From contig NZ_NUQE01000022.1 in the NCBI RefSeq assembly GCF_002582035.1, positions 104,345 to 163,895 on the forward strand: DNA of 59,551 bases, given 5' to 3'. A program made the translations under genes and the position numbers. The DNA is from Bacillus pseudomycoides. Its GTDB lineage: Bacteria; Bacillota; Bacilli; Bacillales; Bacillaceae_G. Of this stretch, positions 55,915-59,551 are shown piece by piece. Position 1 is the stretch's first letter, and the number at the start of each line of letters is the position of its first letter. Below the pieces are notes generated by a model. That model did no database searches and was not told the DNA's origin. It saw only the letters and a program-made list of their open reading frames with translations.

Positions 55915-56946
55915 TTGAAGATGTTGTTTCGTATTATAGTAATTACTATTCTTATTTTAGCAATTGATTTATACGGAAAATTACTCGTTTCTCAATATAT
56001 ATTACACCCCTCTCATTTAAAATCAGAGCATAAAATCGTGAAAATGAAAAAAGAAAATAAAGATGTGTCAGAAACAATTCCACAGCTCCTTGGTAGTGAC
56101 TCTGAAAATTTATTAGCGAAGTGGGGCGAACCAGCGCGAATTGAACCATCTGCATATGATTACGAATGGTGGATATATAATCAAGACTTATCGCACTATG
56201 TACAGTTTGGAATTATAGATCATAAAATTGTTACGATTTATGTTGGTGGAGAGAAAGTGAATATTTCACCATTTCATATTGGTGAAAAGTATGAAGATGT
56301 TTATAAAAGGAATCCGTTTTCATATGAAATTTCACTTGAAATGGGGAAAAATAGTTATCAATTTGAATTGTCTGATGTTGAAGTAACAGAACAACCACTT
56401 GTTTCTATAGATGGAGGGTGGGCAGAATTATATTTTGATCATTTTACACATAAACTTGTCGGTGTTCGTTATATGGATGATGAAACATTAATAAAACAAA
56501 AACCGTATCAACTTGTTTCTTCTGGAGAATTAACGAATCCACAACCATTACCACCAGAGAAAATGAAGCAAGTCGAACAAGGAAACACGCAGCAAATTTT
56601 CGATTTGACAAATATAATTCGTAGCCGTAATCATCTTCCATTATTAGTATGGGATCAACAAACGGCGGTAGTAGCATATGAACATAGTAAAGATATGAAA
56701 GATAACAATTATTTTTCGCATGATTCACCTTCGTTTGGAACATTAGGTGATCGTTTGCAAAAAGGAAATGTATCATTTCAACTAGCTGGAGAAAACATCG
56801 CCACGCAGTACAGTGATGGAATTGCAGCAGTGCAAGGATGGTTAAATAGCGAAGGCCATCGAAAGAATTTACTAAACGAACAATTCACTGGTGTAGGAAT
56901 TGGAGTGTATGATAATTTTTATACGCAAAATTTCATTCAAAAGTAA
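55915..56946 (+). CDS. ylbC: CAP-domain protein YlbC
   Basis: A 343-residue exported protein. An N-terminal signal/anchor (LFRIIVITILILAIDLYG) is followed by the CAP-associated N domain (about 55-195) and a CAP/SCP domain (about 215-335) with the signature LLVWDQQTAVVAYEHSKDM, NNYFSHDSP, LAGENIA and GWLNSEGHRKNLL. Role at the cell surface unknown. The TTG at 55915 is preferred since AGGAGG lies 8 bases upstream; the ATG at 55921 is a further option. B. subtilis ylbB is missing between ylbA and ylbC. Confidence 0.88.
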   Translation: MKMLFRIIVITILILAIDLYGKLLVSQYILHPSHLKSEHKIVKMKKENKDVSETIPQLLGSDSENLLAKWGEPARIEPSAYDYEWWIYNQDLSHYVQFGIIDHKIVTIYVGGEKVNISPFHIGEKYEDVYKRNPFSYEISLEMGKNSYQFELSDVEVTEQPLVSIDGGWAELYFDHFTHKLVGVRYMDDETLIKQKPYQLVSSGELTNPQPLPPEKMKQVEQGNTQQIFDLTNIIRSRNHLPLLVWDQQTAVVAYEHSKDMKDNNYFSHDSPSFGTLGDRLQKGNVSFQLAGENIATQYSDGIAAVQGWLNSEGHRKNLLNEQFTGVGIGVYDNFYTQNFIQK

Positions 56947-56960
56947 GGTGTATGAATTGC

Positions 56961-56992
56961 CTAAAAATAGGCGAACCATGCGCCTTTTTTTT
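56961..56992 (+). terminator. terminator of ylbC
   Basis: AAAAATAGGCG pairs with CGCCTTTTTTT around AACCATG. Confidence 0.75.
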
Positions 56993-57033
56993 CTTACAAT
57001 ATAGTAGAAGATACATCTGGTGAGGTGATTGTA

Positions 57034-57447
57034 ATGACAGCGGTGAAAGGAGATTTACATCCTTCTATTCAAAAATTTAAAGAGTTTGTACGCCAGCATC
57101 CGAAGATGGTTCATGACGTTCGAAATGGAAAGAAATCGTGGCAACAATTTTATGAAGAGTGGTATTTACTTGGAGAACAAGATGATGTATGGAATCATTA
57201 TAAAGTGAACGGAGAGACAATCCCTTCTTCCATACAAGAAGATAGTGGAGAAAAGTCTGGTGACTTTATGGGGCAAATGGTATCGTTTTTAAAAAAATTA
57301 GATGTGGAACAGGTGCAGCAACATTTAGCGAATATGACGACTGCACTTGGAAGCGTGCAGCAAGTTATTCAACAGTTTCAAGGGAACAGGGTAACAAAAC
57401 AGCAACGTAATTCTGAAAATAATCCGTTTTTCTTTCAAAAAGATTAG
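57034..57447 (+). CDS. ylbD: YlbD-like putative spore coat protein
   Basis: A 137-residue hydrophilic protein matching B. subtilis YlbD (annotated as a putative coat protein). The N-terminal half holds HPSIQKFKEFVRQHPKMVHDVRNGKKSWQQFYEEW; the C-terminal half is Gln-rich with a coiled-coil-like stretch (VEQVQQHLANMTTALGSVQQVIQQFQ). The ATG at 57034 is preferred, with GGTGAGGTG upstream. It lies 11 bases ahead of ylbE, in operon. Confidence 0.82.
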   Translation: MTAVKGDLHPSIQKFKEFVRQHPKMVHDVRNGKKSWQQFYEEWYLLGEQDDVWNHYKVNGETIPSSIQEDSGEKSGDFMGQMVSFLKKLDVEQVQQHLANMTTALGSVQQVIQQFQGNRVTKQQRNSENNPFFFQKD

Positions 57448-57458
57448 GGGGAAGAGCG

Positions 57459-57704
57459 ATGAGAAAAGAACTCATCGAATTTGTAAAATCGAATGAAGAT
57501 TTACAGAAATATATTCGGGAGCAACCGTATTGGTATCGGAAACTTTCTAGAAATCCAAGTGAAAAAGATGCATTTGAATTGGCGGCCATGCAATATTTTA
57601 AAAAGACAATTCCAGATAAGGTAGCTAAGTTTCAAAATCAGTTATCGGTTGCTTCTCTAATGATAGATATGTTTCAATATATGAAAGAACAAAACGTTAA
57701 TTAA
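57459..57704 (+). CDS. ylbE: YlbE-like protein
   Basis: An 81-residue protein of the YlbE-like family. The conserved sequence is FVKSNEDLQKYIREQPYWYRKLSRNPSE, followed by an amphipathic helix. Function unknown. ATG at 57459, with TAGGGGGAAGAG upstream. It is co-transcribed with ylbD. Confidence 0.88.
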   Translation: MRKELIEFVKSNEDLQKYIREQPYWYRKLSRNPSEKDAFELAAMQYFKKTIPDKVAKFQNQLSVASLMIDMFQYMKEQNVN

Positions 57705-57780
57705 TTGGAAGTAAAAACTGTGTCCGTCATGCGCAACTTTTGTTACAATGAAAAAGGATTCTGGAAAAAGGAGTTACAGC

Positions 57781-58353
57781 ATGACGGAAATTTGTTTAGT
57801 ACGACATGGACAAACTGATTGGAATTTTCAAGAGATTATTCAAGGGAGAGAAGACATTCCTTTGAATAAAATTGGAAAACAACAAGCGGCGCAGAGTGCA
57901 GAAGCATTACGAGCTGGAACATGGGATGTAATCATAAGTAGTCCTTTAGTAAGAGCGCACGAGACGGCACAAGTAATTGCCGATGCAATCGGGATAAATA
58001 CAATTCATCTTGATGAACGTTTTATGGAACGTAATTTTGGTGTAGCATCAGGAAAACCAGTTGGTGAAGTAAGGCAGCTCATTGCGGATGGGAATGTCGA
58101 GGATATGGAAACAGAGGAAGAAATTGTAGAGCGCTGTTTTTCTGCATTAAAAGACGTTGCTTGTCAGTATGATGGGAAACGAATTATTATTGTTGCGCAC
58201 TCTCATGCAATTAAAGCGATTCTTCATGCGATTGTTCCAAAAGAAATTACGTTTAAAACGTCTTTAAAAAATGCGTGTATGAGTTATGTAAAACAATCAA
58301 AAGGGAAATGGGCTGTATTAAGATACAATATTGCAGAACACATCTCTTTATAA
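57781..58353 (+). CDS. histidine phosphatase family protein
   Basis: A 190-residue phosphoglycerate-mutase-like phosphatase. The catalytic motif is LVRHGQTDWN (residues 5-14), followed by SPLVRAHETAQ (about 58), LDERFMERNFG (about 80) and the second His in VAHSHAIKAIL (about 141). Substrate unknown. The ATG at 57781 is chosen because AAAAGGAG lies 8 bases upstream. In B. subtilis no such gene lies between ylbE and ylbF. Confidence 0.9.
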   Translation: MTEICLVRHGQTDWNFQEIIQGREDIPLNKIGKQQAAQSAEALRAGTWDVIISSPLVRAHETAQVIADAIGINTIHLDERFMERNFGVASGKPVGEVRQLIADGNVEDMETEEEIVERCFSALKDVACQYDGKRIIIVAHSHAIKAILHAIVPKEITFKTSLKNACMSYVKQSKGKWAVLRYNIAEHISL

Positions 58354-58429
58354 TTTGTTTTCAAGATGGAAAGCAAAGTTAGTAGTTCCGTTATAAATAT
58401 GATATGATTAGTATTCGGAGGTGTCTCTT

Positions 58430-58882
58430 ATGATACTAGCGACGCTAGAGAGCGTAATGATTCTAGATGAAGCCGAACAATTAGCGAAAGCAGTTGTTTG
58501 TTCAGATATAGCTGAGCGTTATCGCGAATGCCATCATGCATTGCAGAAAAATCAAGAAGCACAAACATTAGTTAAACAGTTCATAGCTTTGAAGGAACGA
58601 TACGAAGAAGTGCAGCGCTTTGGGAAATATCATCCGGATTTCACGTCGGTTTCTGCGCAAATGCGAGAATTGAAACGGGCAGTAGATTTGCATGAAACGA
58701 TAGTTGCTTTTAAAAAAGCAGAAAATGAATTGCAAAAGCTATTGGATGAAGTCAGTACAATAATTGGAATGGAAATCTCGACTTCTATTAAAGTTCCAAC
58801 AGGGAACCCTTTCTTTGATGCAGGTGGATGTGGAGGCGGCTGTGGTTCTGGTGGTAGCTGTGGGTGCAAAAAAACGGGGTGA
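58430..58882 (+). CDS. ylbF: YlbF, Y-complex (RicF) subunit
   Basis: A 150-residue component of the YaaT-YlbF-YmcA complex, which in B. subtilis promotes competence, biofilm formation and sporulation and acts on RNase Y-dependent mRNA maturation. A helical domain (RFGKYHPDFTSVSAQMRELKRAVDLHE) is followed by the family tail KVPTGNPFFDAGG and the Cys/Gly-rich end CGGGCGSGGSCGCK, which in B. subtilis helps bind an iron-sulfur cluster. The ATG at 58430 follows GGAGGTGT; an upstream GTG abuts that site. The terminator includes its stop codon. Confidence 0.93.
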   Translation: MILATLESVMILDEAEQLAKAVVCSDIAERYRECHHALQKNQEAQTLVKQFIALKERYEEVQRFGKYHPDFTSVSAQMRELKRAVDLHETIVAFKKAENELQKLLDEVSTIIGMEISTSIKVPTGNPFFDAGGCGGGCGSGGSCGCKKTG

Positions 58883-58897
58883 TTTACCCCGTTTTTT
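58868..58897 (+). terminator. terminator of ylbF
   Basis: AAAACGGGG pairs with CCCCGTTTT around TGATTTA, then TT. The TGA stop is in the loop. Confidence 0.9.
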
Positions 58898-59043
58898 AGA
58901 ATAGAGAAAAAAATGGATACAAGAGACAGCCGTTAGTATTCTTTGATGTTTGAAATACTGATGAAGAACTGCGTGAAAAGTTATAATTTTCTGTGAGCTT
59001 ATTGTAAAATAGAAAGAATCAAATTAGAGAAAAGGAGAAAATT

Positions 59044-59319
59044 ATGTTTGGGCAACGACAAAGTATGATTGTCTATCTACATTCCTTAAAACACGCTAAA
59101 ATTTTAAGGAAATACGGAAACATTCATTACATATCGAAGCGGTTTAAATATGCCGTTGTGTATTGTGATATGGAACAATTGGAACATATGATGCAAAAAT
59201 TAAATAAGCTTCCGTTTGTAAAAAAGGTAGAGCCATCTTATCGCCCATTTTTAAAAACGGAGTTCGAAAATTCTAGGCCAGATCGTGCGAAAGAATATGA
59301 TTATAATAAGATTGATTAA
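59044..59319 (+). CDS. ylbG: UPF0298 family protein YlbG
   Basis: A 91-residue protein of the UPF0298 family, starting [19 protein letters not shown] and with [19 protein letters not shown] near the C terminus. Essentially the B. cereus-group YlbG sequence. Function unknown. ATG with AAAGGAG upstream; it follows ylbF as in B. subtilis but is separated by a terminator. Confidence 0.92.
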   Translation: MFGQRQSMIVYLHSLKHAKILRKYGNIHYISKRFKYAVVYCDMEQLEHMMQKLNKLPFVKKVEPSYRPFLKTEFENSRPDRAKEYDYNKID

Positions 59320-59326
59320 AAAACCC

Positions 59327-59349
59327 ACCTAAAATTTGGTGGGTTTTTC
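59327..59349 (+). terminator. terminator of ylbG
   Basis: AAAACCCACC pairs with GGTGGGTTTT, followed by TCT. Confidence 0.85.
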
Positions 59350-59369
59350 TTATATTATTTGCATGTTGA

Positions 59370-59405
59370 ACCAGTAAAGTTTCCTTAATGGGAGTTTCAC
59401 TTTAC
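59370..59405 (-). repeat. bcr1-like repeat, remnant copy 21
   Basis: A short reverse fragment with TTAATGGGAGTTTCACTTTAC, sharing TTTAC (59401-59405) with copy 22. Confidence 0.55.
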
Positions 59406-59510
59406 CCCGCTTTAACAGTCGATAAGCTGATTTTCTCTAGAATGTTACATCAAACCGACTGTAAAAACTATCATTGAAAAAAGCGTTTCCTGATGGAAGT
59501 TTCATTTTAT
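59401..59510 (-). repeat. bcr1-like repeat, copy 22
   Basis: A reverse copy of 110 bp from TTTACCCCGCTTTAACAG to GATGGAAGTTTCATTTTAT, with a shortened centre. It shares TTTAT (59506-59510) with copy 23. Confidence 0.7.
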
Positions 59511-59551
59511 CCCGCATAAACGGGCAGTAAGACCTCCACCTCAAGATTGAG
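59506..59551 (-). repeat. bcr1-like repeat, copy 23 (cut by window end)
   Basis: The beginning of a well-conserved reverse copy, TTTATCCCGCATAAACGGGC followed by AGTAAGACCTCCACCTCAAG, running off the window. Confidence 0.82.

Overview
The window is a chromosomal segment of a Firmicute of the Bacillus cereus group. The evidence is the low GC content, strong AGGAGG-type ribosome binding sites, ATG/GTG/TTG starts, B. subtilis-like gene order, and many copies of a roughly 155-bp repeat with TTTAT/ATAAA ends that matches the group-specific bcr1 element. Several proteins (for example CtaB) differ noticeably from the B. anthracis/B. cereus sense-strand versions I remember, so this may be an outlying member of the group; I cannot name the species. 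I see no rRNA or tRNA gene, prophage, transposase, CRISPR array or secretion island. It is mainly conserved core genome.

Layout. 1-6 kb: ykyB, the polyphosphate pair ppx-ppk, and the Tat-type metallophosphoesterase ykuE. 6-17 kb: fadH, the EAL-like ykuI, small proteins (ykuJ, a zinc-ribbon peptide, ykuK, abbA), the c-di-AMP sensor darB, ccpC, the lysine/diaminopimelate genes dapH-dapL, the thiol redox pair ykuU-ykuV and a CydB-like membrane protein. 17-22 kb: ktrC, RNase J1 with RNA polymerase epsilon (rnjA-rpoY), a HAD phosphatase, peptide deformylase and a YjcZ-like spore peptide. 22.9-27.8 kb: the pyruvate dehydrogenase operon pdhABCD. 28-35 kb: small conserved genes, the SR1/SR1P dual-function RNA, spore transglutaminase tgl, arginine decarboxylase speA, yktA, yktB, ykzI and suhB. 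35-43.5 kb: the yla cluster (typA to ftsW). 43.9-55 kb: pyruvate carboxylase, then heme A/O synthases and the caa3 oxidase operon ctaCDEFG. 55-59.3 kb: ylbA, ylbC, ylbD, ylbE, a histidine phosphatase, ylbF and ylbG.

How the genes connect. Central carbon metabolism is prominent: the PDH complex, PycA, CcpC (TCA control) and SR1/SR1P. Respiration (ctaA-G) lies beside it. Three known B. subtilis c-di-AMP-linked proteins (DarB, its partner PycA, and KtrC) are present. RNA metabolism and sporulation/biofilm control are represented by RnjA, YlbF (Y-complex) and AbbA.

The most unusual feature is the bcr1-like repeat: 23 copies or fragments on both strands, several in tandem. At least five genes have their stop codon inside the element's terminal ATAAA/TTTAT, and the main hairpin shows compensatory base changes between copies. 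Other points to check are a PerR-like operator before ykuU, a FadR-like palindrome at the fadH promoter, an SR1 terminator overlapping the tgl stop, loss of catalytic residues in YkuI, and two unannotated micro-genes.
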